Assembly (NCBI GenBank): GCA_017591395.1
Contig: WEDG01008616.1
Span: 47,321-111,320, forward strand
DNA from: Schistocephalus solidus
Taxonomy: Eukaryota > Platyhelminthes > Cestoda > Diphyllobothriidea > Diphyllobothriidae
Length of the DNA stretch: 64,000 nt
Direction of reading: 5' to 3'
Shown here: piece after piece, positions 26,601 to 36,320 of the stretch
How positions within the stretch are numbered: the stretch's first letter is position 1
How the letters are laid out: every line of letters starts with the position of its first letter
The notes under the pieces: generated by a model
Database searches by the model: none
Told to the model about the DNA's origin: nothing
The model's input: the letters and a program-made list of their open reading frames with translations, nothing else
Program-made: the position numbers and the translations under genes

Positions 26601-29600
26601 AATTGCTGACCTGAACAGCTGCCCCATCTGTCTCACGGCGTCGAGACTCTAAAAGAATTTACGTAATGTACTTCCTCTTCAATATTCCGAATTGTACTAA
26701 ATACTTCAACCTTTGACAGTTTTTTTGGTGGAAATTCTGTCGGATAAATCAGTGTCCCATTTTATGTGTTGCTTCCGTAAAATAATTAATTGAATGCGGG
26801 CACGATGATCGCTTGCATAGTCAACACTCATTTCCCGCCACTGATTGGTGACGCAACACGGCACTGTCTGGCGCATAAGACAACCGATTTCTGAGAATTA
26901 AAGGCTCTTGGGTTGTTCGTTTCCTACCGCCAGCATCCAAACATCGAGCAAGTCGATGTCTGCGCCCGCACTTCTTGTGCGAAATCCTGTGTGAGTATGT
27001 ATTTCGCACGCAGCAACCTAAAATAATCGTCTTATCTTCAGCTGGTAGATCATGCCTCCCCCTACCTCTCTCCCGATGTCAAACTATCGTTACTAGGGTA
27101 GAAAAAAACGATACTGTGATGCATATGATACTGTCTCTGATAATAGGTTCGAGTTGGAATCCGAAACGTCAGGCGAATCAAGCTCTTGTCCCAGCGATCG
27201 CATCTACTTCTTCTCAAAGACGATATGGTCAGTTAACTCCATTCCCAAGCTCATTCAAGAGAGCGTTAGCCCGAAAGTTAAAGTGGCATGTGCGTCTAGC
27301 TAGATCTGGATTACAACCAGAACCTTCGGTTGCTGGTACTGCGCCTAAAAAGGTAATAAATGGTGGTATTAAAAACAAGGAAAACCGTGCATCAACTAGG
27401 AAAGGGTAAAGTACTAGTGTCGATGCTAAAAGACGTTGCTAGGCGTGCCCGACTTGTAAAGAACTGCTTTGGTTTTCAGAATCATAAGACATTTGCTTGG
27501 CCATCATGTGTTAACACCTTCACCGCGAACCAGCGCCAAGTCACACTACCCCTACAGTTGTCCGTTGCAAATGCTTAGCATCTTTTGCCGTTCGGGGTGA
27601 CTTATACCGGTTGAAGTTAATACATTGTTTTAGTCTATCACGTTCTAGTTTACGCCCTTTTTGATTAAACAAATCAATTTGGTGTCCTGTTACCGAAGGG
27701 GGTCCGGTCTGATGCATCTGATCGATGGTGCGCGCCGGCTGTAGCTCCCCCCTCCCCACTGGCCTACACCTCTTTGATGCGCAATGCACTCACGTCAACT
27801 GTTCTACCCAACTGTGTCGTGTTTGAAGAACCTTTCGCTGCAATTGACTACTGTCCCACAATGAAGGCGCTCCCTCTCTCGACTATTGGTTGGGATGGGG
27901 CAACCTTTGATACTTAATTTGATGAAAGATAGATCGCATCCCTGTGTCCCAAAGCTATTTGCAGCTGCATGCTTGCTATCCTTCGAAGTAGCTCCTAGAG
28001 GGGAGTGTTGTGTAGGATTTCTGGGCTTCCCACCCTTCCCCACTGGGTTTTCTAATCATCGCTCCTCTTCTCGCCCATTTTCTGTCGGTCAGCGGAACTC
28101 TACTTATCGCTGGACCGCAAAAGGGATGCACAGGCCTGCGTTGAGGAAGCAATCTCCCGCTCCCAGCTGAGCCACGAACTTATCTATTTGGTAAGTTGTA
28201 AAACGGCCCCGTAATCAACAGTGTCTGGTAACAAATTTTAATTCTCGTTTTTTTTCGATTTCCCAGCGTGGACGTGTTCTGGAGGCAGATGGGCAGGTGG
28301 AAAGCGCCAGGGCCATGTACGAGAGTGCTATCGCCATAAATCCTTCGCACGTCAAGGCACTCTATGCTCTGGTAATTCGTCCCATTATTTCATTGTTAGC
28401 GTCCGATTCTTTCATGAGAAAGGGCTGGTTATTTCCTGTGATTCGTCTCTAATCACGCGATTTTAGGCAGTTGTGTGATGTAACTCGGGGTAGATGCGCC
28501 AATCAATCAGAAACCAGTTCAAATGCGTCAACCAAAACTTCCAGTTAACGAATTTCTGCTACATGAAAATACAGTAGTATTGACACTGATGCTGTCAGGT
28601 AGGTATGACAATTAAAATTATTGAGTGATTTTGGCAAATTTGAATAGCTAAAGCGTGATTAACCTTATTGCTACCGGTGGGGCCTCGTAGCTCAGTTTGT
28701 TAGAGCGCTGGTTATACTGAGACCTTCCTTTTGCTGTCGTGAGTTCGAATTTCACTGAGGACGTCGAGTTTTTCGCAATTAGGCCAATGAATTATTCAAG
28801 ATTGCTAAAACCCTCTAATAATTAAGTTGGCCGTGGTTAGAGCGTTAACTTGAATCAAGCCTACAACGCACTCCAAAAAGGTAAGTGTGCCTAGCAAAGG
28901 CGTCGACGGTGATATCCACACACAGAGTTATGCAGACAGTACAGCGTCCGTAGTTGGAGGCTGCGATATGAATCTTCGACGTAGGTTTTGCACGCGGCCT
29001 CTGGAAAATCGCCGTCAGTCAGCTACGCCACTGGCAACTTGATCCGCTAAGCACTCGTTCTTATCCGATCGCACAGTTAGTGAGCTTCGTCTTCACTTCT
29101 TTTATTTCAATCCTTGCCATTACGCTAGGTTCTTTTGTTAAGTTTCGTTTAAGTCTATTAACTGCATTGAAAGTATGCGCTCTGGAGATACGTTGCATAC
29201 TATAGCTGGCCGATAGCGATTTTCCATAGCTCGGGTTCTTTTTTACAGTAGAAGTTCGTAAAACTTTCGGGGTAGGGGCCGCACTCGACCAGTCGAACCT
29301 GGCATGCTCCACAAGCTCCAACGCACTGACGGGGAATCCTTTCGGCCCAACACGCACCATAGTTTCGATACTTGAACCAAGCCTGTTACTCGTCGCCTTT
29401 TAGCCAAATTTCTACCACCTTAGAGTCCGCCACCCAGCCCCCCTTAGAGTCACCATTTTTCAGCTACCCTCGGCAGTATTTTCTTCCGAGCAGAGTTTCT
29501 AACAGCATCGTGATCTGGTTACCCGAATCTAATTATATGCCCCCCACTCATATTCAAAGGCACGGATACTGCGAGACAGCGAGCAGTACATATTGGCTGA

Positions 29601-29805
29601 GCAGGTGCTTCGGGACGCGTTGGCGGTGGATTCCACCAACAGCCGTGTTTGGTGTCTGCTAGGTGAGGTACTCTCCAGCTCCAGTACCAGTGATCCAGAC
29701 TCGAAAGCCACCGCCACCACGGCCTTCCTCAGCGCTGTCGAATTGGAACAGAGCGAACCCGTTGAGCCCTTCCATACCCTACGTCTCGGCGTCTACTGCA
29801 GTTGA
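5071..29805 (+). CDS. TTC7: TTC7 tetratricopeptide scaffold protein, 14 exons, 864 residues
   Basis: Coding exons: 5071-5206, 5265-5558, 5595-5799, 10478-10658, 11802-11903, 12026-12163, 12243-12326, 12556-12699, 13563-13705, 15978-16373, 25518-25840, 28093-28190, 28267-28371, 29560-29805. All junctions are GT-AG, all phases agree and the total is 2595 nt. The product is co-linear with vertebrate TTC7A/B (about 843-858 residues). Recognisable blocks are the N-terminal [11 protein letters not shown] (exon 1), RQLAELLLR (exon 4), VYDLLAIAL (exon 6), WYQFALSL (exon 7), the TPR run in exons 8-10, and [14 protein letters not shown] plus LGEVL in the last exon. TTC7 proteins are all-helical TPR scaffolds that join PI4KA (PI4KIII alpha), FAM126/hyccin and EFR3 at the plasma membrane for PI4P synthesis. 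Exon 10 contains a Gly/Ser/Arg-rich insert (about 16150-16200) lacking in vertebrates. Introns 3 (4.7 kb) and 10 (9.1 kb) are swollen by transposons. No AATAAA was seen in the 300 bases after the stop. Confidence 0.93.
6301..6420 (+). repeat. Dispersed repeat with hammerhead-like core (copy 1)
   Basis: Related to 27115-27215. CTGATGA at 6327-6333 is followed after 19 bases by GAAA (6353-6356) and then GTC (6358-6360), the order of a hammerhead ribozyme core with a minimal third stem. The shared part continues with a block resembling CTTGTCCCAGCGATTGCATC. Lies in TTC7 intron 3. Function is unknown; it may be the tail of a PLE-type retroelement. Confidence 0.4.
6966..7000 (+). repeat. Low-complexity C run and CAC/CCA tract
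   Basis: An uninterrupted cytosine run followed by CCA/CAC triplets within TTC7 intron 3. A simple repeat, prone to length error in sequencing; the proline-rich open frame over it is not a gene. Confidence 0.8.
7960..8130 (+). mobile_element. Solo 3' end of LINE-A family
   Basis: Matches the last part of the LINE-A 3' UTR (41740-41849): the CAAGTCACCG block, then GTGGACGTCGTCG and the following GGTCGAACTGTCG. Heavily 5'-truncated LINE copy in TTC7 intron 3. Confidence 0.6.
8602..10320 (+). mobile_element. 5'-truncated LINE-A copy with finger-coding end and 3' UTR
   Basis: Begins inside the finger-coding part of the LINE (aligned with about 39785) and runs through the same 3' UTR repeat series as the copy at 40298-41849. 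The coding remnant reads two C2H2 fingers (motifs RTFTSRIGL and RAFTHRIGL) and stops at the same DNLR-stop as LINE-A. It lacks the middle two of the four fingers that LINE-A has after this point. Lies in TTC7 intron 3, shortly before exon 4, in the gene's sense orientation. Typical 5' truncation by target-primed reverse transcription. Confidence 0.8.
11466..11632 (+). mobile_element. tRNA-derived SINE, divergent copy 1
   Basis: The 5' part is tRNA-like: CCGAGCCCGTGACTCA (box A area) and GGTCGCGGGTTCGAGT (box B). The body (GACTGACGATGGCTAAT, CAGAAATGACCATTTC, then CTCCCTTGTCTTTACCGG) matches the SINEs at 16.8 and 23.7-24.3 kb. In TTC7 intron 4. The most diverged copy in the window. Confidence 0.7.
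14005..14195 (+). mobile_element. Solo 3' end of LINE-A family
   Basis: The CCTCTCCCATCTCCG block, TCTTGACACCGGGC, CAAGTCACCGTACCTGC and GACGTCGTCGAAATCGACGG match the terminal part of the LINE-A 3' UTR (41660-41840). 5'-truncated insertion in TTC7 intron 9. Confidence 0.65.
16388..16429. repeat. (TA)n microsatellite
   Basis: Perfect TA dinucleotide run just after the exon 10 donor (GTAAGC at 16374) of TTC7. It borders the SINE cluster. Confidence 0.95.
16551..16710 (-). mobile_element. tRNA-derived SINE, copy 2
   Basis: On the minus strand the tRNA-like head reads GCTCAATGGTAGAGCG with a box B-like GCGGGCTTGAATCCC, followed by the SINE body and the 3' end GGTTCCACTTT. The head is a variant with a GCAGGCGGTCG start instead of the GAGCCCGTGG of copy 3. 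The neighbouring copy 3 is in the opposite orientation. Confidence 0.75.
16817..16978 (+). mobile_element. tRNA-derived SINE, copy 3 (best preserved)
   Basis: Head GAGCCCGTGGCTCAAATGGT (box A), then GTGGGTTCGAATCCCAG (perfect box B), then the SINE body ending GTCTTTGTCGGTTCCATTCC, which runs directly into a (TA)n tract. The internal boxes indicate RNA polymerase III transcription, as known for tRNA-derived SINEs. The parental tRNA species is not clear because the anticodon arm is distorted. Confidence 0.8.
16977..17066. repeat. (TA)n microsatellite at SINE 3' end
   Basis: A TA run of about 90 bases forms the 3' tail of the SINE at 16817-16978. A second short (TA)n follows at 17081-17093, just before a PLE tail. 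Confidence 0.95.
17098..17558 (-). mobile_element. Penelope-like element PLE-A, 3' fragment
   Basis: Minus strand. The coding part (about 17558-17275) is the C-terminal end of a GIY-YIG endonuclease domain: [40 protein letters not shown] and INRHIEL. The tail follows, with a hammerhead-like core at 17147-17177. Truncated at its 5' end at about 17558, where it abuts the tail of PLE-B in the same orientation. Such partial head-to-tail copies are characteristic of PLEs. Confidence 0.8.
17575..18855 (-). mobile_element. Penelope-like element PLE-B, RT C-terminal half plus GIY-YIG
   Basis: Minus strand. RT blocks [18 protein letters not shown] and [11 protein letters not shown] (motif C), then [21 protein letters not shown], and the endonuclease part [18 protein letters not shown] with [10 protein letters not shown]. 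Motif C has Asn in place of the first catalytic Asp (YVND rather than YVDD), so this RT is dead. Frameshifts are seen at about 17950 and 18745. The 5' half is missing. The tail carries a hammerhead-like core (17621-17651). Confidence 0.85.
18912..20909 (-). mobile_element. Penelope-like element PLE-C (left arm of inverted pair)
   Basis: Minus strand, broken in several frames. Order from 20909 downwards: [24 protein letters not shown], then RT core [18 protein letters not shown] and [12 protein letters not shown] (intact catalytic Asp pair), [21 protein letters not shown], and GIY-YIG blocks [19 protein letters not shown] and [17 protein letters not shown]. Truncated at about 20909 upstream of the RT fingers. 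Close copy of PLE-D in opposite orientation; relative to PLE-D it has a deletion of about 13 bases at 20717. Confidence 0.9.
20936..23545 (+). mobile_element. Penelope-like element PLE-D (right arm, near full length)
   Basis: Plus strand. N-terminal region [13 protein letters not shown] (about 20955) is frameshifted near 21045 into [13 protein letters not shown]. After a TGA at 21180 the frame continues from 21183 through [22 protein letters not shown] and [19 protein letters not shown], with an in-frame TAG at 22087. Then come RT core [18 protein letters not shown] and [12 protein letters not shown], and [25 protein letters not shown], ending at a stop at 23108. The 3' UTR runs to about 23545, next to a (TA)n. 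PLEs combine this telomerase-like RT with a GIY-YIG nuclease. The best-preserved PLE here, but not functional because of the stops. Confidence 0.9.
23588..23680. repeat. (TA)n microsatellite
   Basis: Long TA run, interrupted once by TG, between the 3' end of PLE-D and the 3' end of the first SINE of the tandem array. Both elements meet at this tract. Confidence 0.95.
23682..24366 (-). mobile_element. Tandem array of three SINE copies with palindromic spacers
   Basis: Minus-strand SINE copies lie at 23682-23844, 23985-24146 and 24271-24364 (the last retains only the 3' body). Spacing is about 300 and 288 bases. The two complete copies carry GAGCCYGTGRCTCAATGGTA heads and GGTTCGAATCCCAGGTG box B. 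The spacers contain a near-perfect palindrome, GGAACATGCATGTTCC (about 23906) and GGAACATATATGTTCC (about 24207), also present at about 16468 and 16740. The array sits in TTC7 intron 10. Confidence 0.8.
24530..24625 (-). mobile_element. PLE 3' tail remnant
   Basis: On the minus strand the segment matches the tail of PLE-A: CGTCGAAAATATACCAATAAA, then GTTCCTC, TTGT and CCCAAGAACC. It shares the fixed 20-base spacing before GAAA seen in the other PLE tails. The upstream sequence to about 24850 is not recognisable. Confidence 0.5.
27115..27215 (+). repeat. Dispersed repeat with hammerhead-like core (copy 2)
   Basis: Same family as 6301-6420. CTGATAA (27137-27143), 19 bases able to fold (GGTTC opposite GAATCC), GAAA (27163-27166) and GTC (27168-27170), followed by AGGCGAATCAAGCTCTTGTC. 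In TTC7 intron 11. Confidence 0.4.
28678..28763 (+). repeat. tRNA-like sequence or SINE head
   Basis: CCTCGTAGCTCAGTTTGTTA resembles a tRNA D-arm with box A, and GTGAGTTCGAATTTCAC resembles the T-arm with box B. The acceptor ends do not pair well and the anticodon arm is irregular. It is more likely a decayed tRNA or a SINE head than a working tRNA gene. In TTC7 intron 13. Confidence 0.4.
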
Positions 29806-30046
29806 ATGTTATATTCCTTTGTCTACACCGAACTCACTTCACCCGCCATGCTCCATTCTCATTGCGATGGTTGCCTCATATCCTGTCTGAACACTTGAAC
29901 TTATTTTTGCTTTCTATGTTATCATAACCACGATTGCTCGTAAATCAGCCTCCTCCCCCGTATTAGCTCACTAAAGATGCACACACTTACTACCATCCCT
30001 CTCTCAGTTACTGAGTGTCTGAGGTAGAAACAGGAAAGATATGAGC

Positions 30047-30052
30047 TTTATT
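30047..30052 (-). terminator. Polyadenylation signal of RTRAF
   Basis: AATAAA on the minus strand, 56 bases after the RTRAF stop codon. Its position is right for mRNA 3' end formation, giving a short 3' UTR that ends before the TTC7 stop at 29805. Confidence 0.7.
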
Positions 30053-30107
30053 AGGGCAGGCAGGCAGAAGTTGCGGTGTTTTAGTTAAAGAAAATAGATT
30101 ACAGCTA

Positions 30108-31607
30108 CTAAAATCCAACCTGTCCGAGTTTTTCGTCTGTTTTCGGGTCAGCAGTGAGTCTCTGGACTTGAACAATCGCGGAGTTAATTTGGTTCTGAAG
30201 TTGGCGAAGCTCTAAACAGTGCATCAGCCTGAGTGCCACAGCAGCTGCGCGGACATGTGGATCGGCGACATCGAATCCTAGACAGATCTCCTTCTCCGTC
30301 AACATGTCAATCTACAGTTACCAAAGGTTTCCTTATGAGGGATTACTCTATAGTCCTCTAATGTGCTGGCTATGAGCGACGAACAAAAAAGTTAGAAGTT
30401 CATTAGTTTTCTCCACTTTTACAACGGCAGACGAAGCAGTGTTGTGAGACGCTCACAAGGGGCAGATTGAAAATGGAGAGACTACAGATCCGCAGGAGGA
30501 GGCACCGATAATGACAAGAGGAGTTTTGGTTGCTCTTCTCCAACTTACGTTTTGCCGTCAGCTTGGCCGGTCAGGCAGCTCAGCGCTAGTAATTGCCCAC
30601 AAAATCCAGGCTCTGGCGACCTCTCATGGAATTTCTCGCTTATTAGATCTGACCACAGGCCGGAGGCTGCAGTCTAGAATCTTGTGGGAAATCTGGCTTA
30701 TGGGAAAGTCTAGCTGTAAGAAATTCGTCTCCAATTTAACTGGAGCTGCCAAGTAACATTCTAGAACTCAAATAAACGAGAAAGTGGGCTATAAAATTTA
30801 GGAGAGGAATGCTTAGAACTGCGGAGTATTAATTCGGAAGTACCACGATTATCAAGCCAGGTAACCAAAAAAGCGTTGCTGCTGGGAAAACGTACCTTTT
30901 CCCCATGTTCAGCATTCGCCTGCTGGATGGCCTCTTCGGACAACTTCTGTTCTATGAGAAGACAAATGGCCTAAAAGGTGAAAATACTAGCAGAAAACGC
31001 GTACCTTAAAGGTTTGTTTAGGGTCAGCATGTGATGGTATGCGAAGCAGTTTTGAAAGCTTCTGAACTCCAGTTTTAAAAACTTCACTTTCGGCTTTGAA
31101 CGTCAGAGCTAGATCGTTACGGACTTACTGTCAATATTGCCGAAAATGCTGCCGTCCTTGGGGGGTGTAGAAGTTTGAGAAGAAGGCACATTCGACGCAT
31201 TAATCTTCGCATCTGTATGAATTAAGCGAGTCTGAAATGTCAAAACCTTCTTCAGTCGACTGTAGTTCAAGTCCACGATTCAGCACCCAATCCAGAGCAC
31301 AGGAGGCATTATTACTCGTAAACGGACAGCCTAACTTGGAGAGATACTGAAAGGTGTGTGATGAGAAAATTGTGATTACCGAGGCCTCAAACCGTGTCCA
31401 CTCCTCTGAGTCTGTATCCCGAAAACGATCCGCAATCGGTAACAGTCGTATGACACGATCTTCTAACCAGACCAAAACATTTCTAAAATCCGTGTCCGCT
31501 TAGCACTTAAGGAATTATGTTAAACGCTTACAGTTAATTGAAAACTCGTTCGCTATAGGATAACCCAAGGCCACAAGCTTTCGCTTGAGGATGAGGTCGG
31601 TCGACAT
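30108..31607 (-). CDS. RTRAF: RTRAF (hCLE/CGI-99) RNA transcription, translation and transport factor, 7 exons, 248 residues
   Basis: Minus-strand exons: 31607-31532, 31498-31380, 31346-31247, 31212-31129, 31093-31005, 30970-30896, 30311-30108; all introns GT-AG, 747 nt in phase. The product is co-linear with human RTRAF (244 residues): KRKLVALGY at the N-terminus, FRNVLVWLEDR, YLSKLGCPF, CALDWVL, FKTGVQKLSKLLRI, LSEEAIQQAN, LGFDVADP, and the near-identical end ADPKTDEKLGQVG. RTRAF is known as a member of the tRNA-ligase complex (with RTCB, DDX1 and others) and of cap-binding and RNA transport complexes. Introns 2-5 are only 33, 34, 35 and 34 nt; intron 1 is also 33 nt (31499-31531) and intron 6 is 584 nt. 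The first donor after the ATG is GTAAGC. The gene converges on TTC7. Confidence 0.93.
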
Positions 31608-31640
31608 TTTTGGTACTTAAGAGAAACAAAGGAGATGGAT
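31608..31640 (-). promoter_or_regulatory. Splice acceptor tract before the RTRAF start codon
   Basis: On the minus strand a pyrimidine-rich run (CTCCTTTGTTTCTCTTAAG) ends in AG at 31617-31616, leaving an eight-base leader before the ATG at 31607. Like the TTC7 start, this looks like a spliced-leader or 5' UTR intron acceptor. Inference only. Confidence 0.45.
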
Positions 31641-31949
31641 TGAGCTCTGAGTACCATAAAGAAAAGGTGTGAGCAGTGGGTGAAGGGTTACATAAACAAA
31701 AAATACCTGTCACACGATCAGATTCAAAATCGAATCTACGACACTTCGTTTATAGGAACTTAAACGGTCTCGCAAGTTGCTCTGAAAAGCAAGAGTACGA
31801 AAATATGCTAGACAGTAAGCAAAAGGCTTTTGGTTAAGGGCCATTTCCCTATTGCAGGCTTTTATATAACCATAAAACTATCAGTGACCGACAGCATGCA
31901 TATAACCAGGTACCACGTGATTGACCAGCTACGACGGTGAACTGATGCC

Positions 31950-32400
31950 TGAGAGAGGGGAGAATAACGTCAACTCTGAGGACTCCTGGCACCCAGCGCA
32001 TTTTCATCACCTTAAACCATATGACGAACTATCACAGTGCGCTAAAACTCGTGGCTTTGAGACCTGCCCACTGGCGAGATAACTCGGGATGCAGGCAGGC
32101 TGCAAAGACTCCTTAGAATGGCCTTCGTGTGAATCCGAGCAGCTCATTTCCTATCTCTGTAAAGAACTCGTCCATTACGCGCGGACTAGGCGTGTGCGTC
32201 ACGCGTAGACGGACTGTTTAGATTTGTCAGTTACTACACCCGATCCCGCCTCCGGCTTTAAATCTGTTATGACACCGAACACAGGTGGGTGATGGAGGAG
32301 GGATTGCAGTAGATGCTGCACAAGACAACTATTAGCATAATCTAATTCACTTGCAAGTCACCGCCCCTGCGTCCGCCATGCTGCGGGTTATATGTTGGAA
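31950..32400 (+). mobile_element. Degraded LINE-A 3' UTR copy
   Basis: Carries CAGCGCATTTTC, ACTATCACAGTGCGCTAAAA and GGCGAGATAACTCGG, then further on TTATGACACCGAACACAGG and CAAGTCACCGCCCCTGCGTC, in the same order as the LINE-A 3' UTR. About 350 bases upstream of the RTRAF start, on the opposite strand. Confidence 0.6.
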
Positions 32401-34967
32401 GAAAAAGGCAAGCAGAAGCTCGGAACGTCGGGAAGAAAAGCCGTCAGTAAGGGTAGAACCTGGTCTGTCCGTTAACATGTCACAGCCAACTCAAGATACC
32501 TCCGTAAATAGAGCGACGGGGGAGCAGTGGTGGTTTGAAAAGCTGACAAAGTGGAATATAACTTTGGTATGCGAACCGGGAGCTGCCATGTCTCCTAATT
32601 GTCCCTTATAATAATACCCATCAGTGAAGCGGTCCAGTTATAAAAATTATCTTCTTGTTAGGTGAGGCCATTATAGGTGGCATGCCCCCAAAGGGGCTCC
32701 ACTGGCACGTCAGTCACTCAAGTCGGCTCGGCACAAACTTGCTACTGGTACACAGTGGAGGAAAGAGTGATCCCTGTTATCACTACAGCAAACGTGAAGT
32801 TAGCACGATGAAACTGCGTTCAGGTCTAGTAAATTGGTAATTCAAGATGTTTTTAAGTCAGATGACGACGCTGTGACATGACGCTACCACGGCCTTGCAG
32901 TCGGGGCCCTATCCAAGGGTCAAGACGATGACAAGGAAGCTCAAATTGGATGAAATCTCTGCGCTGCCAGCACGCGGAAGTTTCTTCACCAAGGTTTTTA
33001 CTCGTGTTATGGCAGCCGCGACAGCCAACGCATCCGTATCTCCGTCAGTAAGTCTGTAAATACACTTCGGAGTTATACACTCATTGAAAGCAGTTGGTCG
33101 ATATTGCCTGCACTTCACATTCCGAATTCTCTCTGAACTCGTCTCCTACGAACGACTTGTTGTCGGTCAGAAACCACAGGTCAGATGCACCCTCTTTGAT
33201 ACCATAATAAACGGAGATAAACACTCAACTGCAGACATTAAGATAAGGGGAATTAAGGATGAGCCCATGAGGGATTGTTGGATGTTGGTCGACGAATTTG
33301 GATAATAGGGTTGTCGGAAGGTTACGCCTACCCAAAGATAAACGTGGGCGTTACACAGCCATCAGGCCCCAGCCCGAACAGTCCAAAAGTTGCTCGAATG
33401 TGTCTGTAATTATTGGCCTCACTTCACTCCAGATCCCATTCAGGACCGACTCTGCGTGATCTCATGCCATACCCATTTCCTTATCCACATTAACGTAGAA
33501 ACACTCTCCAGTACCAACTTACCAACCTTCTGCTGTCGGCACAATATCCCGCGACTCTTCTCCCTCACTAGTCATCTCAATCAGGGATGACCTGCACTCA
33601 CATAGGCTTTATTCGTCCATACTCGTACGGACATATAGTTGACTACATGCTTAATTGGCACATTCAGTATGCCCTGTGCGGTGGCACAGCAACTGTGTGG
33701 AGCGTGCATGCATGCACTTGACTTCACTAAGACCCAATTACCTTCTTTTAAGTTTCATTCTTAGGCCTTCTTAGTCATCGATCAACTGCTGGGAGTACTA
33801 CAGCAATCCTCTTCTACATAAATGTGTTCCCTAGCGTATCCGACTGCAGCGCTGCCCGATCGAGCTTGAACGAGTGAGGCCTAATTGACGTTTAATTATT
33901 ATCCTAGTCTGTTGCTAACTTCTTTTAAATTTCGGAAGTCTTATCATCGTATTACGTGTGCTATCACATGTGCATTTACTTCCGTGACACTCCGTCATCC
34001 CAGTACTTCTAAACGCGTTGGCGGTTGCGTAACCGTTACGCAAGTCTATTTCGAGTGATGCCAACAAACAAACGAAAAATAAATCAACCTTAAACATGCA
34101 AAAATTAAATAGAAATGAAGTGAAAAATTGTGAATGTCATACTAATGAGAAAATGGCATAAATCGGGGGCATGACTAAAGAGCAATGGAGGACTTTAATA
34201 CGGAAGTTGAAGCCGGTTATTTGCACGTCAATAATACTTCACCAATCGTAATATACACAGATGGTCGCTTATGTCATTTGCTTTGAATTTTGTTGGGCTG
34301 TAGCGGCCGAAGACTTCGAGGTTGGCAATCACACGGGCGATTAAGGCACCTGTAGTCATTTCATTTGGTGCGAGTACTGAACAGAGTCGCTAGACATCAT
34401 GCCGATCACGCAAATACAGCAGTCGTTAGAAAAAACAGTAAAAATGTAGGAAACGGATTATGCTTGTAAGAAAGATATAAATGTATGAAAGGGTACAAAG
34501 AAAATAAAGAAGGGAGCGTTACATGTAGACATTTTGCGTATGCAATGGGTACAATTCTCTCATTTCCGTTGCATAACCAGCGAGGAGTGCAACGCTGCGG
34601 GCAACTGCAGGGTCGGGGTAGGGATGCAGACTGAGCGTTGGACAACGATATGCTTGGGCGCCGTCAAATCCTCAAAACACAGGGGAAAACCTTAAACAAA
34701 CTCCTCTTTTCATTAACCACGTAAGCTTTGGTTTGTTTGTTTGCTTAAATAGCAGTGTTCGAAAGGACAATTGTGTTGTAAGTTAAATAACCGGCGTTCA
34801 AAGGTTTAGAAATAGCCAAATTTCTAGTTAAAAAGGCTATAAAGAATTGGAATGAATTTATCAGGGTAAGAAAGGTAAGAGTCAAGAATCGTCGGTTATT
34901 GACGTTCAAGATTATTCATTCGACAGTGGGAGAAACGTCTGCGGTTGTTTCGAAGGGATAGGTACCT
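32401..34967. other. No gene or repeat recognised
   Basis: No open frame resembles a known protein and no splice-linked exons are apparent on either strand. If RTRAF has a promoter beyond its trans-splice site, it would be at the left edge of this stretch or in the LINE tail before it. Confidence 0.5.
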
Positions 34968-35259
34968 CCCAAATAGCAATAAAATACGATTCGAGGCTCG
35001 AACGGTCGTACGTCAATCGCATCTGGAATTTGATTGGTTGCTAGTGAACCTCGATGACGCGTCGCTAAGGGCGCAAGAGAATGTGCGCAGTGTTATTGGC
35101 AAATCGATCGGGCACTGAGCTGTCAATCCCGCGCGCGCCGTGCCACGCCATTTCCTGCGCTGTCGTGCTGCGACGCGGTCGCTTAACTGCCAGCACCCCT
35201 GTTCTGTCTATACTGACCGTTTCTTAGCTTTTTTGCAGAATATTTTGAGCATTATCTAT

Positions 35260-35791
35260 GAAAACACTTAGGAGACGTGCCCAGAAAGGTTTTCTGGATG
35301 ATTTACGTCAAATTGCCGAGAATATGAGGGAAATGTATCGGTCCGACTCATCTTAATCGTCGTGGCATCTGACCTCTTTCTCTAGTTCGTCATATGATGA
35401 CTTAGAGATTTCCTCTGCTGATGAGGATGCAAGTTGGACGTCAGATGTAGCTGACGTGGCACCAAACAACTCTTCAAGAAACTTACAATTGAAAAGGAAC
35501 CTACGTTTCGAGACGCTATGAGTTCTTAGGCAATACGCTCGCGTATGCCATTGGTTCATCAGAGCAGTCTTCTGAAGATTATTAGACGGCTGACCTCTGA
35601 CCTTCCTGCAGACGCATGAACGCTGCTGGTTGGGGAAAGTGATGTTTCAAATGAGACGGCAATGGGCAGTGGTGAGTACGATCATTTAGTACTTGTGAAA
35701 CAGTTAACTGAGCAGTTTTGAGACCCTACCAGGCGTCTAATAGGCAATATTGTTGTAACTTATTTAGCTATTTATGGGCTCCCTATACATA
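35260..35791 (+). pseudogene. E1 transposase-like N-terminal remnant
   Basis: Starts MKTLRRRAQKGFLDDL and is then broken by stops and frameshifts through an acidic Ser-rich stretch, LVLVKQLTEQF and IVVTYLAIYGLPI. The layout resembles the N-terminal part of the animal 'transposase domain-containing' proteins (basic start, acidic linker, then a block ending in a DGLPLFKS-like motif). Interrupted by the LINE-A insertion; the continuation is at 41858-42034. Assignment by recall of the family, not by search. Confidence 0.45.
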
Positions 35792-36320
35792 TGAAAGGGG
35801 TGTATGGGGTGCTAGTTAGGGGCAGCACCACACAGCTTGCATTTGGTCGCTCCATTTGTCTCGTACAGGTGGTGAATGCTCCTGTGGCCGCCTCTAACTG
35901 GTGCCCAACTCTCACCTCTGGCTCCTCGAAGTTGGGTTCTTCCCAGCGGCCTCACCCCGGGCAACCGTCACGACCGGCGGGCTAAACCAGGTGAGGGTCT
36001 CCGGTGTTGTGTGTGCCTCCACACTCGGTATGTCTGACTCCCGAACTTCCCACCTCCCCCTCTCAAAAAGTCCTACGGTGGGGGCGACAGCAACCCCGTA
36101 GGCGGCCCAGACTAACTCGGGTCGTTCTCCCACTAAAACAAATCCGTGACCCATAGTGGAGTTCGGCAGCCGTCTGGGATGTGCGAGCAGCCCTATTTAG
36201 GGATAGCACTGCTTGCCTCCTCGCGGAGAAAGGGGCTAGAAAATGTGCCCTAAAAAATGCTGGGTCTCATGTCTTCTGCAGCTGGCCGTGGCTCGCCGAT
36301 CGCAAACTGCGCGGTCGTAA

